Under the pieces are notes generated by a model. It made no database searches, was not told the DNA's origin, and was given only the letters and a program-made list of their open reading frames with translations. A stretch of DNA of 64,000 nt from Streptomyces sp. TG1A-60 (GTDB lineage Bacteria; Actinomycetota; Actinomycetes; Streptomycetales; Streptomycetaceae), in contig NZ_CP147520.1 of the NCBI RefSeq assembly GCF_037201975.1, forward strand, positions 1,984,001 to 2,048,000, written 5' to 3'. Position 1 is the stretch's first letter. Every line of letters begins with the position of its first letter. Below, in pieces: positions 55,505 through 64,000 of this stretch. A program made the position numbers and the translations under genes.

Positions 55505-56690
55505 GGGGCGATCCGTTCGTCGGTGTGGAGTCCATCAGGTGAGGGCCGCCTTCCCCTCGGAGCCGGGCGGAGGCGAGTGCGACGAGCCGGTCGTCGGTGA
55601 GCAAGAGCAGGCCCTCGGCCGCGGCGGGCCGGTTTCGCCGGTACGTGCCGAGGTAGTCGCGATGGGCTTCGGCCTGTTCTCGGGGGACCACCCAGCACGA
55701 CTCGTCGTAGGGCGGCTCTGGGCGGACGGGTTTCGCGGCACGGCCGAGCAGACCGGGATGTTTCCAGTCCTTGACATCGATGGCCCAGACGTGCCCGTCG
55801 GGGAAGGTCACGCGCAAGTCGTAGGCGTCGAAGCCCGGCCAGAGCTGGACTTCGAGTCCGAGCGCGCTCAGCCTGGCCTCCAGTTCGACCTCGGCGCGCC
55901 CGGGGCTGGTGACGAACTGCCTGAGTGGTCGCACGAGTTGCAGCAGCCCGGCAGCGTCTGCTCCGGCCAAGGTCCGCCCGTGCGGCGGCGCGCCTCGTCG
56001 GCGGCACCGGTCACGTTCGCACCACCATGATGCGCCGCCCGCGACCGGAGTGAGCAGGGTCAGGCAGCGGCCGCAGGTGACGTAGGTTCCCTCGTCTTCG
56101 TAGGAGGCCGGGACCGCCGCGTAGCACTGGTCCAGGAGTTCTTGTACGGGGGCAAGGAACAGGTCGGTCTCGGTCTCGAACCGTTCGACTCCGGTGAGCA
56201 CCGGGCGTTCCACCAGGAGCTTCCGGAAGGCTACGTAGGACTCGGGAGACGACGCCTTGCGGCACAGGCGCATCGCCGTGTGGATGACCTCCCGGTCGAA
56301 TTGGGCGGCACCGGCGTCCTTGCCTCTGATCCACCACTCGTGGCACAGCTGGGTGGGAACTAGCGCCTCGGGGTCCACCAGGTAGTCATCCGGCCCGAAG
56401 GCATCCGGCGGCAGGTCGAGGGGCCAGTCCTCCAGAGGGCGGCTGTGGCACCAGAAGAGCAGTTCCGGGAGGCTGCGGGGGATCTCCTCGACGCCTCTGA
56501 GGAGGCAGGCGAGGACGGTCCGGTCGAGGGCGCGCTGGGCTTCGGCCGGGTAGGGCAGCCTGAAGGAGGAGAGCGATCCGAGGTCGGCGAGCTGGATTAC
56601 CGCGCCGGCCAGAGTACGGACGAGCCGTACGTCGGGGAAGTCGAGCCAGTCGCCGCGCTGGGCTGTGTGGGTATCAGAGGCGGTGGTCAT
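55497..56690 (-). CDS. Restriction-endonuclease-fold protein of the pPIWI_RE island
   Basis: 397 residues. The first 200 are helical (Y-type region likely). A zinc ribbon (CGRC...CERDRC, near 203-225) and then a PD-(D/E)XK nuclease fold follow: E in ELEARLSALG near 273, D in FDAYDLRV near 290, D-x-K in AIDVKDW near 304. The ATG overlaps the stop of the upstream nuclease gene by four bases (ATGA) and its own end overlaps the helicase start by eight, so the genes are tightly coupled. Likely cuts the target DNA once the PIWI/helicase complex has bound it. Confidence 0.85.
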   Translation of the reverse strand: MTTASDTHTAQRGDWLDFPDVRLVRTLAGAVIQLADLGSLSSFRLPYPAEAQRALDRTVLACLLRGVEEIPRSLPELLFWCHSRPLEDWPLDLPPDAFGPDDYLVDPEALVPTQLCHEWWIRGKDAGAAQFDREVIHTAMRLCRKASSPESYVAFRKLLVERPVLTGVERFETETDLFLAPVQELLDQCYAAVPASYEDEGTYVTCGRCLTLLTPVAGGASWWCERDRCRRRGAPPHGRTLAGADAAGLLQLVRPLRQFVTSPGRAEVELEARLSALGLEVQLWPGFDAYDLRVTFPDGHVWAIDVKDWKHPGLLGRAAKPVRPEPPYDESCWVVPREQAEAHRDYLGTYRRNRPAAAEGLLLLTDDRLVALASARLRGEGGPHLMDSTPTNGSPRA

Positions 56691-58408
56691 CGAGACTCCT
56701 GCTCCGTCGTGGCGAGATGTTCGATTCCCGGGTGACACCATTCGAGGGCTTCGCACTTGCCGCAGTGCCGGCCTGGAGTGGTCGGGTAGTCCTGATCCTG
56801 GGCCCAGGGCTGGGCGAGTTGCGCGATCACTTCTCTCGCTTCGTCGACGGTCCCCGGGCGCGAGGGGTCCAGCTCCTCGAAGGTCACGTCGTCGGTGTGG
56901 AGAAGTTCGAGCTCCACCCTGGAGCGCGCCACATCTCCGCCCAGGACGCCGGCGGCCAGCATCAACACGCCGAGTGCCAGCTGGGGATAGCGCTTCAACA
57001 GCGGCTCCCCTTCGTAGAGGTACCTGCTCGCGGTCTTGGTCTCCCGCCAGATCCAGCCCCCGCGACGGGTGTGGAGCAGATCGGGGGTGGCTATCAGAAC
57101 GAGATCGAGTTCGGGGTCGTAACAGACTGCCTGGTACTGCACACGCACCTCCTCCTCCGCGAGGAGGCCGTCCAGCGGGCAGTAGAAGGCGTGCTGTTCG
57201 AGCATGGCGGCGCCGTCGAGTGCTTCCTGACCGCTCAGGTGCAGGCCGCCCGCGCCCCAGGATGCTGGGTCCGCCGGACCGGAGAGCGCCTCACAGCTCC
57301 GGTAGGGCTTGCTGCCGTGCCGTTGGTTCAGGATGTCGTCAACCACGCGGCCGCGTCGTACCTCCGGGCTCTCGGGTTTCGAGGAGCGCAGTTTGAGCTG
57401 CCGGGTCACGTGGTATTTCGCCGGGCAGTCCCGGTAGGCGCGCAGATCAGTGACCGAGGCGCTGCGTCGTGGCCGCTGGGGTTTCGGTGGTGTGATCCGC
57501 AGCAGTTCCGGAGTACGCGGGAGTGTCTCGCAGCCGGTCATCGCCTTGCAGTCGACGCAGCCGGATCCGGGGCGAGTCCCGGTGCCGTCGATGGCTTGGA
57601 GGAGTGCGGGCCACCCCTCCGCCGTGAAGTGCTGCCGCGCCTGCTGCCTGTTCCAGTCGAGCAGCTCCTTGCGCTTTCCATCTCCACAGCCGAATTCGAT
57701 GACCCTGACCTTTGTGGGCAGGTTGGTGCGGAACGGCGGAAGCTTGTCGAAGGGGACCGGAGTGTGTCGCTTCCGCCAGCCCCCGCCCGCCGGCCGCCCC
57801 CGGGCCGCGACGTACGCGGCTGCAGCTTTCTCCCCCTCAGGGCGATCGTCCTTGGCAGCGCCAAAGGTGAGCAGCCACAGGTCCCTGGTGGAGCCGTCGA
57901 CGGCCGCGTAGCGGCGTCCCCAGGCGGTCATCTCATAGGTGTCCGCGCCCCGGGCGTCGACCGGCCCGGGGCTCTTGCCAAGCACCCAGGTGTCACGGAT
58001 CGGGACGGTGAGCGTGAGGCCGGCTGCCTGGCGGGCGTGTTGGTCCGCCGCCCTGGCCTCCAGATAACGCCGGACCGCCTCGGCCGACCAGGACAGGAGC
58101 AGAGGGTGCGACGCGCGGCGACGGTAGAGCCCGAACGTTCCCTTCGTGCGCCAGAGTTCTCCGATTACCCACTCCGGATCGTTGCGCTCGTGTTCAATCA
58201 GGTCGAGCGCATCCATAAAGACCTTGAGAGTGAAGTCCTGAAATTTTTCGATGAGTTCGGGCGGTTCCGGATCTGCAATCAGCATCGGGCGGGCGTCGCT
58301 GCTGCGCTTCGTCGGGCAGTCTCGTGGGTCGAGCCGCGCAGCGCCGAGGTTCATACGTACCAGCCTGGTGTCACCGCTGGTTCCGGCGGGGCGCGGCCAG
58401 TTACTCAT
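56687..58408 (-). CDS. RecB/Cas4-like PD-(D/E)XK nuclease with Fe-S cluster motif
   Basis: 573 residues. A distinct N-terminal half (about 300 residues, unknown fold, with CVDCKAMTGC near 295) is followed by a RecB-family nuclease domain. This has the first Cys in AYRDCPAKYHV (near 328), the acidic pair and Lys in IATPDLL ... WIWRETKTAS (near 440-460), and the last three Cys in CGKCEALEWC (near 551). The C-P-x-K-Y plus C-x2-C-x5-C layout is that of AddB/Cas4-type 4Fe-4S nucleases. First gene of the pPIWI_RE operon; start has GGAGGAG. The three-gene pPIWI_RE island described in literature does not normally include it. Confidence 0.85.
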   Translation of the reverse strand: MSNWPRPAGTSGDTRLVRMNLGAARLDPRDCPTKRSSDARPMLIADPEPPELIEKFQDFTLKVFMDALDLIEHERNDPEWVIGELWRTKGTFGLYRRRASHPLLLSWSAEAVRRYLEARAADQHARQAAGLTLTVPIRDTWVLGKSPGPVDARGADTYEMTAWGRRYAAVDGSTRDLWLLTFGAAKDDRPEGEKAAAAYVAARGRPAGGGWRKRHTPVPFDKLPPFRTNLPTKVRVIEFGCGDGKRKELLDWNRQQARQHFTAEGWPALLQAIDGTGTRPGSGCVDCKAMTGCETLPRTPELLRITPPKPQRPRRSASVTDLRAYRDCPAKYHVTRQLKLRSSKPESPEVRRGRVVDDILNQRHGSKPYRSCEALSGPADPASWGAGGLHLSGQEALDGAAMLEQHAFYCPLDGLLAEEEVRVQYQAVCYDPELDLVLIATPDLLHTRRGGWIWRETKTASRYLYEGEPLLKRYPQLALGVLMLAAGVLGGDVARSRVELELLHTDDVTFEELDPSRPGTVDEAREVIAQLAQPWAQDQDYPTTPGRHCGKCEALEWCHPGIEHLATTEQESR

Positions 58409-58650
58409 GTGCTCCTCCAAGCGGTACGGCAGGGCGGCCCGACGCGACACCATCGAGAGCGGCTTGCCGGGTGTCGGGCGACTCCAGCATGACACACGAC
58501 GGCTGTGAACTCAGTCCATGCACGAAATCGTTCTCGATCGCTTTACACTGGGCGCATCCGCCACGCAACGGTCCGGCGGAACCGGAAACCCCATCACCGT
58601 CGCGCCTCTCTTCGTGACGGACGAGGGACGCTTCGGAGGCAAGGGGCGGC

Positions 58651-60096
58651 ATGAAGAAGGACGACGTGCTGGGCGGCCGGTACAAGCTGCGCAAGCACCT
58701 GGGCAGCGGCGGCATGGCCGTGGTCTGGCAGGCGGAGGACCTGCGGGACGAGAGGCTGGTGGCCGTCAAGTGCCTGCGCACGAACAGCGATCTTCTGGAC
58801 TCACTGGACGAAGACGAAGCACACGAGGAGCTGGGGCGCATGCGTGGCCGGTTCCGGCGCGAGGGCGCACTTCTCGGACGCATGCGCAACAGGAGCATTC
58901 CCGAGCTGTACGACCAGGGATCCCACGGCACCGAGCCCTACCTCGTCATGCGCTTCGTCGACGGCAAGCCCCTGCACCGCTTCCTGGACCAGTACACCCC
59001 CACCGTCGGCGTCGCCGCAGCCATCGGAGTCCAGATCGCCGAGGCGCTAGCCTGCGCCCATGACGTTCCGGTCGTGCACCGTGATCTCAAGCCGTACAAC
59101 TTGATCATCGACGAGAGCGGTGTGGTCGTCCTCATCGACTTCGGCATCGCCAAGCCACTCTGGCCCGGCGTCACGGACTACACCCAGCACGGTTCCACTG
59201 TGGGCAGCAGGGGGTACGAGGCCCCGGAACAGATCCTGGAACGCCAGATCACCCCGAAGACCGACCTATACGCGCTGGGTTGCATCCTTTACCACCTGCT
59301 GACCGGCCACCCGCCATTCTCCGGGGACGGCCTGAAGCACCAGCACGTCAAGGACGCTCCGATCCCGCCGACCTGCCACGTCGGGCACATCCCGGCGGAG
59401 CTGGAAGCTCTGGTGCTGAAGTTGCTGGCGAAGGAGCCGGAGGACCGGCCGGTTGACGCCCGCGCGGTAGCGGAGGCGCTGCGGAAGTACGCGCCGCGCC
59501 CGGGTGACGCCGCCCCTTCCCCTCGGTTGGAGCCGGACCCTACGCGTCCGTTGCGCCTGCCGGCTGAGTACGACCTGCCCGCCGCGCCTGCGGCACCGGC
59601 GATCGCGACCAGGCCAAACAGGAGGCACCGCACTTCCGGGTTCCTCAGCCGCAGGGTGTTTCAGGAGCTCACCGCCGAGGCCGAGACCGAGATCGATGTC
59701 GGTGAGCCCGCGAGCGCGGTCGACAGACTGGCGGAGCTGCTGCCGGCCGCCCGCCGGGACTGGGGCGCCTTCGACCCACGGGTCCGGGCGGCCCTCCGTG
59801 TGGCCGCGAACGGCATGCGCATTGCCGGGCGCTGCAAGGAGGCGATCGCGCTCTACGAGGATCTGGCCCTGCGGGCGGAGGGCAACGTGAGCCCGAACGA
59901 TTTGGCCGACTACCTGGAAGGCACGCTCGGCGCGGCGGAGTGCCGTATCCCGTTCGGCGACCTGCTCCCTGCGGCATCGGCGCTGGCCATGGTGCTTGAA
60001 GAGCTGCCCCGCGTCACCGGCCCTCGCGCCCAGGTACTGGCAGAGCGATGCCACGACGTCGGTATCGAGCTCGACGAGCTGGGCTACGAGATGTAG
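58651..60096 (+). CDS. Serine/threonine protein kinase
   Basis: 481 residues. Kinase domain at residues 10-285: Gly loop LGSGGMAVVW, Lys in VAVKCL, catalytic loop VHRDLKPYNLI (near 143), DFGIAKP (near 163), APEQ. The C-terminal about 160 residues are helical, TPR-like (VDRLAELLPAARRDWG...GRCKEAIALYEDLALRAEGN, given in parts). No transmembrane helix, so cytoplasmic, unlike typical Pkn receptors. Divergent from the pPIWI_RE operon with 242 bases between. Such soluble kinases occur in defence islands; a regulatory or toxin-like role is possible. Confidence 0.88.
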   Translation: MKKDDVLGGRYKLRKHLGSGGMAVVWQAEDLRDERLVAVKCLRTNSDLLDSLDEDEAHEELGRMRGRFRREGALLGRMRNRSIPELYDQGSHGTEPYLVMRFVDGKPLHRFLDQYTPTVGVAAAIGVQIAEALACAHDVPVVHRDLKPYNLIIDESGVVVLIDFGIAKPLWPGVTDYTQHGSTVGSRGYEAPEQILERQITPKTDLYALGCILYHLLTGHPPFSGDGLKHQHVKDAPIPPTCHVGHIPAELEALVLKLLAKEPEDRPVDARAVAEALRKYAPRPGDAAPSPRLEPDPTRPLRLPAEYDLPAAPAAPAIATRPNRRHRTSGFLSRRVFQELTAEAETEIDVGEPASAVDRLAELLPAARRDWGAFDPRVRAALRVAANGMRIAGRCKEAIALYEDLALRAEGNVSPNDLADYLEGTLGAAECRIPFGDLLPAASALAMVLEELPRVTGPRAQVLAERCHDVGIELDELGYEM

Positions 60097-60167
60097 GCGG
60101 ACGACCTGGCGCGGGTGCCCCTCCGCATTCGCTTAGATGATGCGGGACCGGCAGACTCACCGGGCGA

Positions 60168-62248
60168 TCAGTGCAGCCTTCCAGCCGCGAGCCCGTCCCC
60201 GAGGCCCCGGACAAGGCCCTCGCCCACCGCCGCAAGGGAGCGAAGTGACTCCTCCAGTGCAAGCAGTTCCCTGAAGGCCGCCGCGTAAGGCCGCTGTTCG
60301 GTGAGAGAAAGCTGGAGTACCTGCAATTTACGTACGTCGATGCGGGCCGAACTGGAGGTGTGGGAGCCAGCCTGCCGCGCGTTGGCCGGAGCTCGCAGGC
60401 AGCCCGCGAGAAACCAGGCGTCGAGCAGTTCGGGGTCCGGGTGCAGCGCGTATAGCTGAGGCCCGAGCACCAGGGGCGTGTCCACCTGGACCCATACGCG
60501 ATAGGCCCGTTCCACGCCCACCACAACAACGTCCCCCGGCTCGGCCACGGTGAGCGCGCCGGTTCTGGCACCCTTCTCCACCACGGCCCCGGCAAGCCAG
60601 CCGCCCGGCCCCCCTCCCTGTACCAGGTCGGGAACGCTCAGGACTGGCACTGCACCGTGCGGAAGTGCATCGCCGTGCAGGAGTTCGCGTGGAAGCGTCT
60701 GCCCCTGCCGCAGCTTGAGCGCGTGGGCGCGGTCCAGGTCCGAGACCATAACCGTGGATGCGGCATCGCCGCCCCCCGCCAGGTCGATCGTGGCGAGGGT
60801 ACGGGAATGACCGCGCACCTCGTCGAGCAAACCATCCAGGCGCCCCCAGGATTCGTGGAGTTTTACCTGGGCCTCCATGGCCGTCTCCGGCACGTAGCGT
60901 GCGGGCGTGAGATCCGTCTGCTCGTCGAGCAGGTCCATCACGGGGACGGTGACGCACCCTTCGGGTAGCCGCTCCCCCGCTCCCGCCTGCTGGCCCTCGG
61001 ACCAGGAGTGGGCCTGTACCGCGTCGAGGACCTGAACGCTCAGCCGGGGCCAGTCGATACCCTGAGCTCCCCGGCCCGTGCCCTGCGAGGTCGCCGCGTC
61101 GAGCAGGAACAGCCGCTCACCCGGAGCCGTCCCGCCGTCGGAGGCGGGCGCCCTGAGAATCCACAACTGGAGTGAGACGCTATGCGGTTGCGCGGCACCG
61201 GCTGGCAGCGCGACGACTCCTCGCAGCGCGCCCGTGCGCAGCAACGCCCTGCGGATGCGCCTGCCCGCACGCCGGGAGGCCACCGCCGGTGGCAACAGGA
61301 GTACGGCGACACCGCCGGGCGCCAGGCGGGCCAGCGCATGCTCGACCCAAGCGAGTTCGGGCTCTGTCCTCGGTGGCAGGCCGTAGACCCAGCGGGGGTC
61401 GGTGGCCAGTTCCTCATGACCCCAGTCGCGCGCGTTGAATGGGGGATTGCACAGGACGGCGTCGGCCCGCACGACACCGTGCGGGTCTGCGCGGAGCGAA
61501 TCTCCCGCCCTGATCTCCGTGCCCACCCCTCCCACGTCTGCGCGGGCAAAGCCCAGCCGGGCGGCTGCCAGCGCGGCAAGCACCGGGTCAAGGTCGGCCC
61601 CGAGGAGCGTCGGAGCCGTGGAGTTGGCCTTGGCCCCCCGCTCCCCCATGCCCTCACCGGCGGCCAGGAGCAGCCCACCAACGCCACATGCGGGGTCGAG
61701 GACGGTAATCCGCACATCCGTGCCCCCTGGCCCTCCGGCTCTGACAGTCAGAGCGATGTCCGCCATCAGCCGAGCGAGTGGGGCCGGAGTGGTGCTGACC
61801 TGCCGCACATGGGCGTCGAGCCAACGTGAAAGCAGGAAGTCGAAGGTCGCGCGGCCTCCTTCGTGGCGTGCGGCATCGACCGTCTCGTCCACCACACGGA
61901 CGGCCTCTTCCGGAAGGGAGGACTGCTCGGGCACGGCCTGGCCCGCGCCCTCCGCGGCGAGAAGGCGGCGGCCAGCTTCCGCGAGTGCCGCACCCATGAC
62001 CGCACGTTCGCCCAGCGCCTCATAGTGCGGCCACAGCCGCTCACGCAGCCCGATCCGCTCAATCTTTCCATGGGCGTACAGCCAGCGTTCGACGTCGGCC
62101 AGGGAGAACTGCGGGCTGGTGTCCGTTCCCCGACGGGTGTTGGGAACGAGTCGTGGCGGCGCCGCCAGTTACTTACCGCCGCTCTGCCTACACCCGCGAT
62201 GCGTGCAATTCCCGCCAGGGTGACGGGCGCGTCGATGGAGTCTGACAT
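60168..62248 (-). CDS. N-6 adenine DNA methylase with N-terminal HTH, frameshifted
   Basis: Restored length about 693 residues. N-terminal HTH (AGIARIAGVGRAAVSNWRRR) is followed, in the other frame, by an HsdM-like methylase: motif I VLDPACGVGGLL, motif IV CNPPFNARDWG, then a helical C-terminus that resembles a target-recognition half. The frame joins by adding one base to the C4 run (plus 62128-62131), giving GGTDTSPQFSLADVERWLY. Likely methylates adenine in a target site, possibly host self-marking. No restriction subunit is adjacent. ATG at 62248 follows CGGAG. Confidence 0.85.
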
Positions 62249-62303
62249 GTGATTCTCCGAGCGGGGGGCGACTTTCGGACGGGCCTGACACGGGGACGCC
62301 AGC

Positions 62304-62332
62304 ATCGTAGATCAGCCACCCTACACCGGCAA
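62304..62332 (-). promoter_or_regulatory. Predicted promoter of the N-6 methylase gene
   Basis: On the minus strand TTGCCG, 17 bases, TACGAT: a good HrdB-type promoter about 55 bases before the start. Confidence 0.55.
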
Positions 62333-62727
62333 TCATTGACTGAGTTCACAGACGCCTCGACGGTCGCACGCCCTTCCGGCCGGCCCCGTCGACCGCACCC
62401 CCGCCCTCCTTGCCGCGGCCACGGCTCCTGGCGCCCGCCGGCAACCGCCTCCCCAAGGCACCCATCAGCAACTGCCCCCGGGCGGGCTCGGGCTCAGCGA
62501 CCGATGTAAAGGAAGCGCGTGTAGCGCGCGTACGACAGCCCGCGCTGCCGGAGCTTGGCGGACTTCACCGCGGCGCTCAGCGTCCCATGGAGGGCGCTGT
62601 TCTGCTGGAGCGCTACTGTGCGCTGGCTGAACTCCTGTCGCTGTTGCGCTCGTGGGATGCGCGCGCGTGGAGATCACCCCGACGGCATAGGCCCCGGGCG
62701 CTGCAGGGCGCGCACCTTGTCGAGGTC
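62333..62727. other. Gap between methylase promoter and CRISPR array
   Basis: 395 bases with no supported gene. A stretch at 62661-62681 weakly resembles the array repeat in opposite orientation but is too diverged to call. Otherwise nothing. Confidence 0.35.
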
Positions 62728-62878
62728 CGGACCATCTCCACCTACGCGGAGCAGACGTGGACTTCATGCACCTGGTACTGCGATCCGGCGGGCCATCTCC
62801 GCCTGCGCGGAGCAGACCAGCCCTCGGGCCGCATGGCAAGTGCTGCGATCGGGCCATCTCCGCCTGCGCGGAGCAGAC
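62728..62878 (-). CRISPR. Type I-E CRISPR array: three 29-bp repeats, two 32-bp spacers
   Basis: Repeats at 62728-62756, 62789-62817 and 62850-62878; spacers 62757-62788 and 62818-62849, each exactly 32 bases. On the minus strand the repeat begins GTCTGCTCCGCGCAGGC and ends GATGGCCCG, with a hairpin GCTCCGC..GCGGAG. Repeats 2 and 3 are identical; the one at 62728 has three changes, as expected for the leader-distal end. So the leader is at the high-coordinate side and transcription is to the left, away from cas3. Confidence 0.93.
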
Positions 62879-63043
62879 CCTCTTTCACCTGGCCTTCTGT
62901 GGCGGATTTGCTGTTGGTTTATCAAAATGCAAGACCAGCCTTCGGGAGAGACGGCCATGGTTGTCACAGTAGCGCGTGCGGGATTTCTGCTGTCCTCTGT
63001 CAGAGGCTGCCGGTAGGACTGTGCGGGAGGACGTGGAGGCTGG
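62879..63043 (-). promoter_or_regulatory. CRISPR leader and cas3 upstream region
   Basis: 165 bases between array and cas3, clearly richer in A/T than the flanks (TTTGCTGTTGGTTTATCAAA at 62909-62928). It should act as leader/promoter for the array to the left and contain the cas3 promoter to the right. Confidence 0.65.
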
Positions 63044-64000
63044 ATGTCGAAGTTGTCTGACGTGGATCGGCTCTTGTGGGCGAAGACGTGGCGTCGGAAT
63101 CGTTGGGCGCCGGATACGCCGCCCGGAGCTTTGTGGCATTCGTTGATCGCGCATGTGTGGGACAGCGGTCACGCGGGTGGTTGGTTGTGGGATCACTTTC
63201 TCGCGCTCCAGGTTCGCCGGTTGCTCGCTGCGGACCTGGCGGAGGATGCCCAGTCGGCTCGTGTTCGGTTGGTGTGGTTGGCCGCTTCGCATGATCTGGG
63301 GAAGGCGACGCCGTCTTTCGCCGGCCTGGATAGCTGCCGCCGAGCGGAATTGATGGCTGTTGGGCTGCCGGTGGATCTGTCCGTCAGGGGCTCACTTCCC
63401 CACAGTTGGCTGTCAGGGCGCTTGATCTTCGACATGTTGTGCGCCGAGGGGTGGGATGCCGAGGCTGCCGAGTTCGTGGCCCTGACGCTGGCTGGCCATC
63501 ATGGTGTGTTCCCCCGGGTGGGTTGGCTGGATGAGGGCATCCGGGCCAAGCGGCGGGGTACCGGTGCGTGGCTGCCGGCGCAGGATGCCGTACACAGGGC
63601 AGCTGTAGAAGGCAGCGGAGCTGAGCTGTTCCTGGAGAAGTGGTGCCGGAGTGTGCCGTCGGTGCCGGCCCAGTTGGTGCAGGCTGGCGCGGTGACGCTG
63701 GCGGACTGGCTGGCCAGTAACGAGAATCTCTTCCCTTATGAAGGCCGTTTTCCGGACGGATACATGAGGACTTCCGCCTCCCGCGTCCAGCACGCGGGTG
63801 AGGTCATGGGGGTGCGGGGAGCTTGGAAGCCGGATGCAGAAAGCGCTCGGTTGGGAGCGCGTGCGCTGTATCGGTCTCGGTTCGGCATTGCTGAGCCGCG
63901 TTCCGTACAGGAGGCAATCTGTACGGTCGCGTGCTCTGTGCGTAACCCTGGTCTCCTGATCCTTGAGGCGCCCATGGGAGAAGGCAAGACGGAGGGCGCC
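63044..64000 (+). CDS. cas3: CRISPR-associated helicase/nuclease Cas3 (type I-E), 5' part
   Basis: The frame is open for 319 codons from the ATG at 63044 to the window end. An N-terminal HD nuclease domain is present: His in WHSLIAHVWDSGH (residues 31-43), HD pair in SHDLGK (H83-D84), GHH at 151-153. The helicase P-loop APMGEGKTEGA ends the window (residues 309-319). This order, HD before helicase, fits I-E Cas3, which degrades DNA opened by Cascade. Cascade and cas1-cas2 genes are expected on the + strand beyond the edge. Codons here use more T in third position than the core genes, a sign of acquisition. Confidence 0.92.
   Translation, partial: MSKLSDVDRLLWAKTWRRNRWAPDTPPGALWHSLIAHVWDSGHAGGWLWDHFLALQVRRLLAADLAEDAQSARVRLVWLAASHDLGKATPSFAGLDSCRRAELMAVGLPVDLSVRGSLPHSWLSGRLIFDMLCAEGWDAEAAEFVALTLAGHHGVFPRVGWLDEGIRAKRRGTGAWLPAQDAVHRAAVEGSGAELFLEKWCRSVPSVPAQLVQAGAVTLADWLASNENLFPYEGRFPDGYMRTSASRVQHAGEVMGVRGAWKPDAESARLGARALYRSRFGIAEPRSVQEAICTVACSVRNPGLLILEAPMGEGKTEGA

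Larger units (their letters stand above)
46263..64000. mobile_element. Integrated genomic island/integrative element in recQ (left end; continues beyond window)
   Basis: The left boundary is where RecQ homology stops (about 46263). The first gene is a large serine recombinase, as expected for an integrase beside its att site. The cargo is defence-like: the pPIWI_RE operon, kinase, DNA methylase, CRISPR-Cas I-E. The right end, and thus attR and size, lie outside. Whether all of 48.7-64 kb belongs to the same element is inference. Confidence 0.6.

Noticed and set aside
62661-62681. Degenerate CRISPR repeat in inverse orientation
   Set aside because: Only part matches, with an insertion, opposite orientation and no 32-base spacing.

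Overview
The window is a piece of an actinobacterial chromosome, almost certainly Streptomyces. Base composition is very GC-rich with strong G/C third-position preference. The genes include the principal sigma factor HrdB, the sporulation regulator WhiH, the septation protein SepH and the ParC/ParE pair, in the arrangement familiar from Streptomyces chromosomes. About the first 46.2 kb is core chromosome; the rest looks acquired.

Core part (1-46262). The left end holds the tail of an MFS transporter, an FAD-linked lactone oxidase and sepH. Next come a rhodanese-type sulfurtransferase, a double-VOC protein, thymidine kinase, an alkaline-phosphatase-superfamily enzyme with a DUF5998 partner, and a GNAT/acyl-CoA-synthetase fusion. 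They are followed by ptsH (HPr) behind a tandem DasR-type operator, a GntR regulator, an M23 peptidase behind a ydaO-type (c-di-AMP) riboswitch, an M16 protease pair, parC and a CobW GTPase. After two small hypotheticals, two divergent citrate synthase homologues flank a palindromic operator and one of them carries an N-terminal HTH. A sucrase/ferredoxin-like gene follows directly behind an iron box, then a CitA/CitB-type two-component system facing a DUF485/solute-sodium symporter operon, parE, a small zinc-ribbon gene, a secreted trypsin, hrdB, whiH with a WhiG-type promoter, a fused ABC transporter, an NrtR-like Nudix regulator, an amylo-glucosidase-like protein and a DUF4192 protein.

Acquired part (about 46263 to beyond the right edge). 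recQ is cut after about 136 codons. Immediately inside the break lies a large serine recombinase whose C-terminus is fused to an IS4/IS5-like transposase N-terminal domain. The interior looks like a defence island. It has a four-gene operon built on the prokaryotic PIWI-RE (pPIWI_RE) module: a RecB/Cas4-like Fe-S nuclease, a restriction-endonuclease-fold protein, a DinG/XPD-like helicase and the PIWI-RE protein itself. A serine/threonine kinase is divergent from it, followed by an N-6 DNA methylase and the start of a type I-E CRISPR-Cas locus: a three-repeat, two-spacer array with its leader beside cas3, which runs off the window. The pPIWI_RE operon, its extra nuclease and the recombinase-driven mobility are the most novel content.

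Data quality: four genes (sulfurtransferase, M23 peptidase, parE, N-6 methylase) are each broken by one missing base in a G/C homopolymer and are restored by adding one base. The shared signature points to sequencing error rather than four real pseudogenes.
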